Below are positions 15,001-20,259 of a stretch of DNA of 64,000 bases, one piece after another; position 1 is the first letter of the stretch, and each line of letters opens with the position of its first letter. Made by a program: the position numbers and the translations under genes. The DNA comes from Pseudomonas coleopterorum (lineage in GTDB: Bacteria; Pseudomonadota; Gammaproteobacteria; Pseudomonadales; Pseudomonadaceae), in contig NZ_FNTZ01000001.1 in NCBI RefSeq assembly GCF_900105555.1, positions 3,041,501-3,105,500 on the forward strand, in the 5' to 3' direction. The notes under the pieces were generated by a model, which searched no databases, had not been told where the DNA came from, and saw only the letters and a list, made by a program, of their open reading frames with translations.

Positions 15001-18000
15001 GCCGACTTCGCCGGTACCGGTCACAGTCGTGCCGTTGGCGCTGATGGTCACGCCACCCACGGGGTTGGGCGCGGTCGAATCGAATGCAGTGATTTCGACC
15101 GGTACCGAGTCCTCGCCTCGCGCATCGGTGGCGACCACCGACAACACTTCGCCATTGGTCTGGGCCGGGTTGAGTGCAATGACGAAGGTGCCATTGGCGC
15201 CGACGGTGACGGTGCCCAACAGGTTGCCTTGGGGGCCGAACACGTTGACCGTGTTACCCACGCTGCCGGTACCGGTCAGTTGCACACCGTCACCGCTCAG
15301 GGCCAGATTGCCAGGCGTTCCGGGGCCGATGGCATCGGGCGCAACGACGGTCGCCGGCAGGGAGACATTGGTGGCCGCGTCGGCCTGCACCGCGGTGAGT
15401 ACATCGCCTTCGACCACGGCGGGAGCCAGGCCCGTGCTGAAATTACCGTTGGCACCGACCGTAGCGGTGCCGACGATCGCGCCACTGGCGTTGGTGATGG
15501 TGACGGTGGCGCCGGGCTCACCGCGACCGGTCAGGGTCAGGCCATCGGCGCTGACCAAGAGGTTGGTGACGGCATTCGGCGCGGTCGTGTCCGGCGCCGT
15601 GAAGGGTACCGCTGCCGAACTGTTGCCAGCGGCATCCACGGCACTCACCGTCAGTGCCTGGCCATTGGCCTGAGCCCCTGAAAGCGTGGCCTGGAAGGTA
15701 CCGTCCGCAGCGACCAGTGCCGTACCCAGCACCGTGCCCGCAGCGTTCTTGACCGTTACCGTAGTACCAGCCTCGCCGAGGCCCGAGAGCAGCGTACCGG
15801 TGGCGTCCAGCGCCAGGTTGCCAGGCGCCACGGGCGCTTCCAGGTCCGGCGCGGTCAGGCCGACAGTGGCCGACGCATTGCCGGCCGCGTCCTGTTGACC
15901 GACCAGCAGCGCCTGGCCGTTGGTCTGCGCCGGATCGAGGACGAGGCTGAAGGTGCCGTCGGCGGCAACCGGGCCGCTGGCCAGGACCGCCGCGCCCGTG
16001 CCGGTGACGGTAATGGTGTCGCCGGGCTGGCCACGGCCGCTGACCAGAGTGCCGTCAGCACTGATGGTCACCTGGCTCAGCTCCACGCCAGCGGTAATAT
16101 CGGGCGCCGTCGTTTGCACCGCGGCCGAAACGTTACCCGCCGCGTCGGTCTGGGTAACGCTCAGTACTTGCCCATCGGCCTGGGGCGGAGCCAGCACCAC
16201 GACGAAATTACCGGCCTGGTCCACCGTAGCGGTGCCGATCACGTTGCCCTGCGCATCGCGCACGGTCACCGTGGCACCCGGCTCGCCGGTGCCGGTCAAG
16301 GTCGTCCCGTCGGCGCCAAAGCCAACGTTGCCGACGATGGCCGGAGCCGTGCTGTCGGCAGCCACGAACGGCACGGGCACCGAGTTTTCGTTATCGAAAT
16401 CGGTGGCAATGAGGGTCAGGGCCTCGCCATTGGTCTGGGCCTGGCCGAGGGTGACCGAGAACGTGCCATCGGCATTGACGATGGCACTGCCCAGCAACAC
16501 GCCCTGGCTGGTGAAGACGCGTACGGTGTCGCCGGCAGTGCCAGTACCGGTCAGGGTCAGGCCGTCCTGGCTGAGGCTGAGGTTGGCCGGAGTGCCAGGG
16601 CCGATGTCATCGGGCACCAGCGCGCTGAGCGTGGAGGTAACGTTGCCGTTGTCATCGGTCTGCGTGGCGGTAATGGGCTCGTTGGGGGCCAGACGCAGCG
16701 CGAAGCGAATGAAGAACCGACCGAAAGCGTTCACCTGCGCGCTGCCGACCACATCCCCGGCCGCGTTGGTGATGGTTACGGTATCGCCCGCCTGGCCACG
16801 GCCGCCGCAGGAGAACCCGTCGGCGCTGATGACGAACTCGGAAATAGGTTCGGAAACCGTCAGGTCCGGCACCTGCAACTGGCCGGGCAGCGACGCATTG
16901 CCCGCCGCATCGGTGGCCACCACGCTGAGGGTTTGGCCGTCGACCTGAGGGGTATTCAAGGTAATCTGGAAACTGCCGCTGGCATTGGCCGTGCCCGAGC
17001 CGAGCAGAGTGCCCGCCGCGTCGCGCACCACCACCGTGGCACCGGCTTCGGCGCGTCCGCTGAACACCAGGCCCGTACCATCGATGCTCAGGCCGGTAGG
17101 TGCTGCAGGTGCTTCGATGTCCGGCGCGACGACGTTGCCGGGCCCCGAGACATTGCCCGAAGCGTCGGTCAGGGTCACCTCCAGCCCCTGACCATTGGCC
17201 TGGGCCGGATTGAGGTCCACGCGGAAGTTGCCATTGGCGTCCACGGTGCCGGTCGCGATGAGGTTACCGGTGGCATCGGTGACGTTGACAACAGTGCCCG
17301 CTTCACCACGGCCCACCAGTACACCGCCGTTGGCACTGACCGCGAGGCCCGTCGGCACCGCCGGAGCGGTGGTGTCGGGTGTTGGATCGGGGGTCGGCTC
17401 AGGCGTGGGGTCAGGCGTGGGATCGGGTGTCGGATCAGGCGTAGGGTCTGGTGTCGGATCAGGGGCGGTGTCAGGTGTCAGATCGGGTGCGACCAGGCTG
17501 GCGGCCGGCGATAGGTTGCCCGCTGCATCGGTCTGTGTTGCGCTCAACGCTTCACCGTTGACCTGCGGCGGGTTCAGGACCAGGCTGAACGACCCATCGG
17601 CCGCCACCACCGCCGAACCCAGCACCACGCCCGAAGCATTGATCACGGTGACCGTGGCACCAGGCTCACCGGTACCGGTCAAGGTGGAGCCGTCCGCGGT
17701 CAGCGCAAGCCCGGCGGGCGCTGCAGGGGCCGTAGTATCAGGTGCGGTGATCACCACTGGATCTGAGCTGTTGCCTGAACTGTCGGTGATGACGACTTGC
17801 AACGGCTCGCCATTGGTCTGAGGCGCAGGAAATGCCACCTGGAAGTTGCCATCGGCATCCACCGTACCGCTGCCCACGACGTTGCCCTGAGCATCGCGAA
17901 CGACTACGGATGCATTGCTTTCGCCGCGGCCTGAAACACCACTGCCATCGGCCGCGAAAATGAGCCCGGTGGGCGCGCCGGGCGCCGTGGTATCGGTCGG

Positions 18001-18477
18001 TGGCACCGGAGTGACAGGTGATGCCGCGCCGCCACCGCCGCCTCCACCACCGCCGCCCGATACCGCAGCACCCGCGGCACCTACGCCCGCCAGACCGAAC
18101 GCGGCCAGCATCCAGCCAGGCGTGGAACCGCTGGCGGCCGCGCCGGCCAAGAGCAATTCATCGGCGGTCGAGGCTTCCGAAAAGGTAAAGCCGGTGAAGG
18201 GCTCGCCGTAGTTGGCCTGCCAGAGAAAACCATCCTGGCCTTCGAACACCAACTCGCTCTGCTGACCCGCCGCATCGACCTTGAAAAAGTCGCCGATGGT
18301 GACTTGTTCGCCAGATTTGAGGGTGACGATCAGGTTGTTGCCGGAACGCGCAGTGGAAGCGACATCGCTGGGGTCCACTGGCAGTTTGACCAGGCTGGTA
18401 TCCAACAGCTTTATATTGCCCCACGCCATTTCCGAGGTGCTTTGCGCCGACTTCGCAGCAACAACGATACTGTCCAT
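1..18477 (-). CDS. lapF: LapF/BapA-type giant repetitive surface adhesin, partial (C-terminus off the left edge)
   Basis: One uninterrupted frame of 6,159 codons starts at ATG 18477, with AGGAG just upstream, and is still open at base 1. Residues 1-130 resemble the BapA prefix-like N-terminal domain and end in a hydrophobic Gly/Ala stretch (about 121-139). A run of nine glycines follows (141-149). Then come about 64 Ig-like (Big_6 type) domains of about 85 residues, each opening near a D-T-x-P linker and carrying G-x-G-E-x-G-A and D-x-x-G-N motifs. A proline/aspartate linker sits at about 331-368. From about residue 5640 the pattern changes to two longer modules ending in V/D-F-x-Y-Q-L, typical of the C-terminal part of LapF/BapA adhesins. 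In P. putida LapF (about 6,300 aa, 64 repeats) mediates cell-cell contact in mature biofilms. The type I secretion genes expected for such a protein are not in the window. The family call is strong; the exact symbol is inferred from length, repeat number and layout. Confidence 0.88.
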   Translation of the reverse strand, partial: MDSIVVAAKSAQSTSEMAWGNIKLLDTSLVKLPVDPSDVASTARSGNNLIVTLKSGEQVTIGDFFKVDAAGQQSELVFEGQDGFLWQANYGEPFTGFTFSEASTADELLLAGAAASGSTPGWMLAAFGLAGVGAAGAAVSGGGGGGGGGGAASPVTPVPPTDTTAPGAPTGLIFAADGSGVSGRGESNASVVVRDAQGNVVGSGTVDADGNFQVAFPAPQTNGEPLQVVITDSSGNSSDPVVITAPDTTAPAAPAGLALTADGSTLTGTGEPGATVTVINASGVVLGSAVVAADGSFSLVLNPPQVNGEALSATQTDAAGNLSPAASLVAPDLTPDTAPDPTPDPTPDPTPDPTPDPTPEPTPDPTPDTTAPAVPTGLAVSANGGVLVGRGEAGTVVNVTDATGNLIATGTVDANGNFRVDLNPAQANGQGLEVTLTDASGNVSGPGNVVAPDIEAPAAPTGLSIDGTGLVFSGRAEAGATVVVRDAAGTLLGSGTANASGSFQITLNTPQVDGQTLSVVATDAAGNASLPGQLQVPDLTVSEPISEFVISADGFSCGGRGQAGDTVTITNAAGDVVGSAQVNAFGRFFIRFALRLAPNEPITATQTDDNGNVTSTLSALVPDDIGPGTPANLSLSQDGLTLTGTGTAGDTVRVFTSQGVLLGSAIVNADGTFSVTLGQAQTNGEALTLIATDFDNENSVPVPFVAADSTAPAIVGNVGFGADGTTLTGTGEPGATVTVRDAQGNVIGTATVDQAGNFVVVLAPPQADGQVLSVTQTDAAGNVSAAVQTTAPDITAGVELSQVTISADGTLVSGRGQPGDTITVTGTGAAVLASGPVAADGTFSLVLDPAQTNGQALLVGQQDAAGNASATVGLTAPDLEAPVAPGNLALDATGTLLSGLGEAGTTVTVKNAAGTVLGTALVAADGTFQATLSGAQANGQALTVSAVDAAGNSSAAVPFTAPDTTAPNAVTNLLVSADGLTLTGRGEPGATVTITNASGAIVGTATVGANGNFSTGLAPAVVEGDVLTAVQADAATNVSLPATVVAPDAIGPGTPGNLALSGDGVQLTGTGSVGNTVNVFGPQGNLLGTVTVGANGTFVIALNPAQTNGEVLSVVATDARGEDSVPVEITAFDSTAPNPVGGVTISANGTTVTGTGEVGATVTVRGANGAVIGTATVATDGTFSVTLNTPQLNAQLLQVTQTDAAGNSADAVDLIAPDLTAPAALSQLAVSNDGLTLTGRGEVGATVTVLAPNGVALGTATVGGDGLFSVTLNTAQTNGQSLSVSQSDAAGNRSPIALAQAPDTDAPAAPSALQLNVSGTVLSGVGEAGATVRVVDANGVALGTAVVGANGTFQVTLVPAQANGQLLEVTQTDGTGQTSVPVTIIASDNTAPVALANVALSRDGLNMTGTGESGATVTVRAANGAVLGSAVVGANGTFSIVLASAQVNGERLGAAQTDASGNLSPTTFVTAADITPPGAPAALALDANGLVLTGTGEAGATVRITNAQGTLLGTGTVSANGTFSITLSAAQTNGQSLKAVATDAASNSSAASTLVAADTTPPVAVSNLAISPNGLTLSGTGEAGASVAVRAANGDLIGTGTVGANGIFLITLTRAAVQGDVLNVIETDPVGNASTPVTVNGPDGTEPVAPGNLVISLDGLTLTGTALAGNTVTVVNAQGVLLGSAVANASGQFTMTLAPAQHNGELLSVQASDGARVSVPSLLTALDDTPPQALDNVLLSANGSTLSGTGEAGATVNVRGAQGQLLGTGTVGADGAFSITFVPALVDRQVLTATQVDLGGNVSPAVSVTAPDFTAPPAASGLSLNAVGTLLSGLGEAGTTVAVRDAAGTVIGSGSVAADGTFQIPLSPAQLTGTILQVTLADGAGNVSPVAALPVADVTAPGLVTGLQLNVAGTVLTGKGEVGATVSVTGADGSVLGSAIVGATGSFVVNLVPSQANGEVLDVQQADAAGNLSLPVAVIAADVTAPTALNNVVISANGAVVSGVGEAGATVRVLTRAGGELGSATVGVDGRFSITLATPQINLQSLTVTQADGAGNFSPNVNLLAPDLQAPNAPTNVVLTAQGSAVTGLAEPGTVVSVVVSDAQGNILGSATVAANGTFQVNLTTPQTNGQTLLVTSTDAAGNVSTSITVIAADLTAPTQATDLAVNPGGTLLAGKGEVGATVTVFDAQGTQIGTGTVGPNGSFLVNVTPVAQNAVLSVILTDGVGNASLPATVTVPDANGPDQPTALVLSADGLRLSGIADAGNIITVLGPNGVLGTTTVNADGSFQLTLSAAQTNGELLDVVASTGGFNSLPGQVTAVDSTAPALTNVVISNDGSLITGRGEAGATVTVLNPVGVAIATATVGVTGQFSVTLTPPQIDAQRLQVNQVDAAGNSSTPSTVTAPDLTAPAGVLQPLVSADGLVVIGRGEAGATVTVFASNGVVLGSGVVDGNGVFSVNLDQAQNNGQTLTLLQRDLAGNESPVVNVQAGDTSIPLAPTALVLDSGGLLLSGIGEPGASVQVRNANGAVVGSGVVGANGRFQIALDTPQVAGQLLAVTQSDAAGNTSPSTPVTAADTTPPTVLVNVALSSDGRVVTGTGEAGANVTVRSAAGVPLGSALVAADGSFNVILSSPQINGQTLSLVQVDAASNASPTFTLQAADITAPAAPSELSLSRAGTLFSGVTEAGATVSITGAQGQVLGTGVAGTDGTFAITLASAQANGQTLRVTATDGAGNTSLPGTLAAADITPPVAVSNLVVSADGTLLGGSGEANATVRITAANGDLLGTGTVNAAGTFLITLNRPATLSDVLTVVETDAAGNPSTPAQVNGPDGGAPSAPANLLLTLEGAILTGTGSAGAIIRVTSTTGVLLGTGTVDGSGAFSILLDTPQRNGEVLSVQASDAIGRVSIAVPFAAADTTAPDTLANVQISANGALITGMGEAGAQVTVRDALNQSVGTATVAADSTFTVILAPAQTNLQVLNVTQADTAGNLSPGVTVTAPDLTAPEAPVALVLNDVGTVLTGTGEAGANIVVRNAVGAQVGAGIVGANGSFQITLDTPQIDGGALRVTLSDAAGNVSLAGSVIGRDTLAPVAVVTPVINADGTLISGRGEAGATVTVTTVTGTVLASALVAANGTFSVALDPAQANGQLLDVLQTDAAGNASVPVALTAPDLTPPTALSAVLISGDGGVVTGRGEAGALVRVLVGNTELGRAQVDASGQFSITLNTPQVNLQQLTVTQVDGAGNFSANVTLNAPDLQAPPAPTNVVLSPQGGAVIGQAEPGTVVSVVVSDAQGNVLGSATVAANGTFQVDLAFPQNNGQTLLVTSTDAAGNTSTSVTVIAADLTAPDAPTALVVGLDGLTVAGQGEIGATVNVRAANGDLLGIGRVGANGTFSITLNRAATENEVLNVTLIDAATNVSTAATVVAPDVNGPDQPTALLLSGNGLSLSGQGDVGDTITVRSVTGAVLGTAVVDANGNFQVALNAAQTNGETLEVVATSGALVSLPALITAADITPPGLITNLQVSLDGTQVSGRGEAGATVTIRGPDNVVLGTTTVGVTGAFSVTLNDAQTNGEVLTAVQVDGSNNPSAAATVPARDSTLPDAPVAILNPGGTAVSGTAEAGTVVRVIVSDAQGNVLGTTIVAPDGSYRIDLLEAQANGQTLLVTSTDAAGNVSATTTLFAPDITPPAQVTGLVISPDGDLLAGRGEPGAQVTVRDAGGNPIGTGLVGATGSFIVTLTTPVVPGAVLSVVQQDAAGNPSIGLNITAPDGTGPDQPSALVLTTDGLQLSGQADAGNTVTVRSATGVVLGTAVADANGAFTIVLSTAQLNGEQLEVIASLGAQVSVPASFQALDVTAPGALTDLVASADGTQLTGRGEVGATVTVLAPDGNVLGSVVIGVTGAFTVPFTVPQLGGGNLTVSQTDVAGNVSPTALVPAVDSTPPVAPSATVELNGNAVVGTAEPGSVVTVIVSDAQSNVLGTATVASDGTYQVVLDAAQTNGQTLLVTSTDTAGNVSSTTVVVAPDTTVPDAVTNLVVSADGALLTGKGEVGARVTVLGAGGLSVGTATVDANGNFTVTLDPVSADRTLLSVTQADQTGNVSAIATVTTPDINGPDVPTALVLSTDGLQVVGQGDIGNLITVRNLQGTVLGTATVDGNGAFQVQLATAQLNGEILQVTAADGALTSLPAQLVAPDVTAPTNLAELSVSLDGTLLTGRGEAGATVVVTGPGNVILGTAIVAVTGIFTVNLDTPQLNGQALSVVQTDTAGNTSAALVTLAGDRTPPLAPVDLAVINQGLVLTGSGEPGAQVTVSNAQNIVLGTGTVLLDGSFQVVLSQAQVNGQALGVTLTDAAGNVSVPGVVLAGDTTAPVALTNITISNDGALTSVLNGKGEPGAVVTVIRLDGTELGSGTVSAAGNFNIILTPAVTTGEPLNLVQVDAAGNVSPIATINSPDTTAPDPLTQVAINLTTGATVTGRGEAGATVTVKDAAGVVLGTAQVAGDNSFVVTLSPAQINNQPLTVAQTDLSGNVGASTPIFAPDLTPPAAPTQLTLNASGTVLSGLGEANATVIVKNAAGATLGAATTVGADGTFQVTLPAQQNGQSLVVTLTDAAGNVSGPGSLTAPDVTPPAAPTILALNANGTLLTGTGEAGAQIVVRNNLNVSVGTGTVNADGTYSVTLSVPQINGEVLSVRQVDAAGNASVAVTVTASDLQAPSALVNLTVSSNGLQLTGSGEALARIVVKNVLGVQIGGATADADGLFTVNLATPQLNGQLLVVTQADVAGNVSLPFNFPVPDVTAPVALTLAAVSADGRIVTGRGEAGATVSVTGPLNASLGTAVVAADGTFSVTLSTPQTNFEALLLVQRDAAGNVSTGVTVNAPDLTPPALPTGLGLSVDGLVFNGTAEAGARVFVTNAQGASLGNVLVGANGTFSVPLSLAQLNGGTLEVYAQDAAGNKSALARLSVPDLTPPSLATQLVVNADGTLLTGKGEAGATVSVGLVVGQTPVVLGTAVVDANGNFQVPLVPAALGGQLLTVIQTDAAGNPSAGAALNIPLELPPAAPLASAITSNGVTLTGTTEAGTTVIVRNAGGTVLGSAVATGTTFTVTLNPPQANGQVLELHATKGALTSVATFFTAVDSTAPVPITELNVNGTGTVVTGRGEVGATVRVSNGAGVVVGTGLVGSNGTFAVLLPVAQANGGVLTAVQVDAAQNVSTAVTVPAPDIIAPVAPVVTGLGNAGLILSGTGEVGATATVYNAAGVAIGTTTVLPNGTFAVTLSSPQLNGQLLSVKLTDAAGNVSVATPFLTLDTTPPAALVNVALATSGSTVTGQGEAGARVTVSVGGVALGTAVVDASGNFSVNLSAAQLNGQQLTVVQTDAAGLTSPITALTARDATAPNAPTALVLVGGVSLTGVGEANSTVKVYGANNALLAEGPVSGLGLFSVTLASPQLNGGALRVTLTDAAGNVSAAGQLGVADTTPPTAPTATISPSGTVVSGTGEAGATVTVRSGASVLGSAVVAANGTYSVTLSAAQINSQVLSVSQADAAANVSPTTTTTAPDLTPPNVATGLAVAGNGLTLSGTGEPGATVSVKAATGVVLNVAPVTVGTDGTFTVALNAAQINGERLSVTLTDARGNVSAGAAVVAPDIDVNEPVIASSNLATATVNITPVTVDSTYTNTSVSLLLGQVKAFGFTVASGTVTDPLITVNNNAALGVLPASAFALEVQNAAGNWVTLANSVTNPQLLNLIGLGTNQVQADISPLQAGNYRLTVASNLVSLLDSLSTQIQFSTTSLTQFTGTPTALNGNVVTDPGVNGLADRTGPDNGAVLQVLKNGTYVSAGAGTVVQGLYGQLTIDATGKYTYNPSGAVASVGKVEDFQYQLVHPNGLSSSAHLYVRIDSANVTEVWNPDNLAANATLVDAVNDTATSALSLVGQFTDTTATLGSYTSGTLGGRGEFTFSVAPNTSSDLTLSVTGSGLSLLSPVNFVLSKLQANGSYVQVGAYSGANLIAVGSAGLGVRVEDQTAGTYRLTITNGGLGVSSSYTASVRQEATSTNTFVVGSATTATGNLLTGAGADVVGSPYTSLSVLSAGAFVLPGVNGVSIAGAHGSLLVNADGSYAYTPTLNQSGTAVGQSDVFTYQLNHPTGASDTATLTINLSNAAAPTSFARL
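5941..8730 (-). repeat. Higher-order 1,020-bp repeat (four Ig domains), about 2.7 copies
   Basis: Landmarks recur exactly 1,020 bp apart. The block gtcaccagca begins at 6470, 7490 and 8510. A variant domain start with cgc(c/a)c near 5945, 6965 and 7985 repeats in register. gttgatc(g/a)gg begins at 7161 and 8181. The phrase gggc(a/g)tcgctgac recurs in the same register. The unit equals four domains (340 residues), so it is a tandem duplication of a four-domain block. Confidence 0.75.
8181..15308 (-). repeat. Higher-order repeat with a 3,561-bp period (14 Ig domains), two copies
   Basis: Several distinctive phrases recur at the same offset of 3,561 bp: gtcaccagca 8510/12071, g(g/c)gagaagtt 8740/12301, ctggcctgcacgctgagca 9782/13343, gtgatcaggaa 10085/13646. 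The marker gttgatc(g/a)gg gives 3,564 (8181/11745), one codon more. The two blocks, about 8181-11744 and 11745-15308, therefore look like duplicated 14-domain segments of about 1,187 residues. Boundaries are approximate. Confidence 0.7.
17373..17488 (-). repeat. 12-bp tandem repeat encoding a PDPT-type linker in the adhesin
   Basis: The plus strand shows a run of near-identical 12-mers of the type gg(a/g)tc(g/a)gg(c/t)gt. On the coding strand this reads as repeated Pro-Asp-Pro-Thr (residues about 331-368) between two early Ig domains. The unit is a multiple of three, so slippage changes linker length without breaking the frame. Confidence 0.8.
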
Positions 18478-19089
18478 ATTTGCTCCTAGCAGATTCTTGC
18501 AGTGCACCAGAGGGCACCGCACACGCAACTTCACCTGCACGCGGCGATTGCCAGCGCCAGTGATTCAAGGTGTATTCCAATAAGTATCCCGAACGGGAAG
18601 TCGCTAGACGAAACGATTCATCCGTAGCAATCCCGCTGCATGATGAATAATTGACATGATTCCATGGCGCGCCCACCTTAAACTTCTAACTGCCTGTCCT
18701 AGGTCGACTTTTCTGAAAACCTTATATATTGTCGACGTTATGGCTCTGCGCCATATAAGCAATAGGCTAGTACGTCAGGGCGCTCATGGGCTGACGATTT
18801 ATAACAATTTCGCGATATCAGACCGCTATCACCCAACATCGTTAATCCGGAAAAAAACAGCACAGCATTAGTTTGTGCAAAAAATAAAAAGACGTCTCCG
18901 ACTTCGCCTCTGCCCAGCATTGACCCCGACTTCAAGTTGCACGAACCATCCCTTAACCGGCCTGTCATCGATTCAACGACGTCGCACCTCATTGCGAAAA
19001 GCATGAAAGAAGTTCGTGCGCTAGTTGCGGGATGGCCCACTGCTCGGTGTACAGTGGCGGTACAAGAATTCAGGTACAGGAACACAACC
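18478..19089. other. 612-bp divergent intergenic region between the adhesin and the carboxypeptidase
   Basis: No convincing gene is present. The region is visibly richer in A+T than the flanking genes, especially 18600-18900. It contains a short hairpin (18739-18755, arms TATGGC/GCCATA with a 5-nt loop) without a T-run, and two GTCGAC palindromes about 30 bp apart (18702, 18731). A weak extended -10 candidate for the adhesin, GATACT on the minus strand (plus positions 18583-18588), has no recognisable -35, as would suit a stationary-phase sigma factor. The regulatory role is inference. Confidence 0.4.
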
Positions 19090-20232
19090 GTGACCCGCCC
19101 CTCCCCGCAGATCAGTGCCGACTTCGACAGCGGCAACATCGAAGTCATCGACGCACGCGATCCGCTCGACGTGCACCTGGCGATTCGCCCGGACCGTCAG
19201 AGCGCGCACTTCCAGTGGTTTCACTTCAAGGCCGCAGCGCTGCAGGTTGGCCAGCGCTACGAATTCAGGTTGCAGAACGCCGCGCAGTCCTCTTACGGAC
19301 ACGCCTGGCACGGCTACCATGCCGTAGCCTCTTGCGATCAGAAGCACTGGTTCCGCGTGCCCAGCACCTTCGACGGCCAAGCCCTGCGCTTCGGTCTGGA
19401 AGCGCAGAACAGCGACATGTGGTTTGCCTACTTCGAGCCTTATAGCCGCGAGCGCCACGACGCCCTGATCGATCGCGCCGTCATGCAGGCCGGTCTGCAA
19501 CTCCTGGCCGTGGGGCAAAGCTGCGAAGGGCGGGAAATACCGCTCCTGCGCAAGGGCGATGGTGCGCCGGGCAAGCGTCGGCTGTGGCTGATCGCCCAGC
19601 AGCATCCGGGCGAGCACATGGCCCAGTGGTTCATGGAAGGCGTGATCGATCGCCTGCAGGCCAATGATGCCGAGGTCCAGGCGCTGCTGGAGAAGGCCGA
19701 CGTGTACCTGGTCCCGAACATGAATCCCGATGGCGCCGTGCACGGTCATCTGCGCACCAATGCCCGCGGTCGCGACCTGAACCGCGCCTGGCAGGATTCA
19801 AGCGCCGAATACACGCCCGAAGTGTTCTTCGTTCAGCAGCAGATGGACAAGCATGGCGTCGACCTGTTCATCGACGCCCACGGTGACGAAGAAATCCCCT
19901 ACGTGTTCACCGCCGCCTGCGAAGGCAACCCTGGCTATACCCCACGCATCGCCCAACTGGAACAGACCTTCCGCGACCTGTTGTGCGCCCGTACCCCCGA
20001 CTTCCAGGCAGTACACGGCTACACCCGCGACAAACCGGGCGAGGCCAACATGACCCTGGCCTGCAACAGCGTCGGCGAGCGATTCGATTGCCTGTCGCTG
20101 ACCCTGGAAATGCCGTTCAAGGATCACGACGACGCCCCGGACAGTCATACCGGCTGGAACGGCCAGCGCTCCGCGCGACTGGGCGGCGATGTGCTGAGTG
20201 TGCTTGCGCAAATGGTCTCCGGTCTGCGTTGA
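19090..20232 (+). CDS. M14-family zinc carboxypeptidase
   Basis: This 380-residue protein is a cytosolic-type M14 metallo-carboxypeptidase. The N-terminal about 120 residues form the beta-rich domain typical of the bacterial/CCP-like subgroup. Zinc ligands are recognisable as H172-P-G-E175 and H264 (in D-A-H-G-D-E), and the catalytic general base is E340 in L-T-L-E-M-P. Substrate-binding N-P-D-G and R-D-L-N-R motifs lie between. No signal peptide is visible. The frame is open upstream to 18937, but the GTG at 19090 is preferred because it has AGGAA about 8 nt upstream and gives the usual family length. The zapE-like gene follows after 27 bp, suggesting an operon. The substrate is unknown; deglutamylation of a protein C-terminus is a family possibility only. 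Confidence 0.85.
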   Translation: MTRPSPQISADFDSGNIEVIDARDPLDVHLAIRPDRQSAHFQWFHFKAAALQVGQRYEFRLQNAAQSSYGHAWHGYHAVASCDQKHWFRVPSTFDGQALRFGLEAQNSDMWFAYFEPYSRERHDALIDRAVMQAGLQLLAVGQSCEGREIPLLRKGDGAPGKRRLWLIAQQHPGEHMAQWFMEGVIDRLQANDAEVQALLEKADVYLVPNMNPDGAVHGHLRTNARGRDLNRAWQDSSAEYTPEVFFVQQQMDKHGVDLFIDAHGDEEIPYVFTAACEGNPGYTPRIAQLEQTFRDLLCARTPDFQAVHGYTRDKPGEANMTLACNSVGERFDCLSLTLEMPFKDHDDAPDSHTGWNGQRSARLGGDVLSVLAQMVSGLR

Positions 20233-20259
20233 CCCACGGTTCGTCATGGAGCACCCCGA

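Larger units (their letters stand above)
1550..17960 (-). repeat. Array of about 64 degenerate 255-bp repeats encoding Ig-like domains
   Basis: Within the adhesin gene a unit of about 255 bp recurs throughout, visible on the plus strand as a recurring cgttgcc-gc-gc-tcggt block and a recurring gtgcc-g-gc-tcgcc block. Dividing the span by the unit gives about 64 copies. Copies are diverged at DNA level but keep length closely. The count is an estimate from spacing, not an alignment. Confidence 0.85.

Noticed and set aside
18656..18871. 71-codon plus-strand frame in the adhesin upstream region
   Set aside because: No Shine-Dalgarno, no recognisable product, and base use unlike the neighbouring genes; more likely regulatory DNA.
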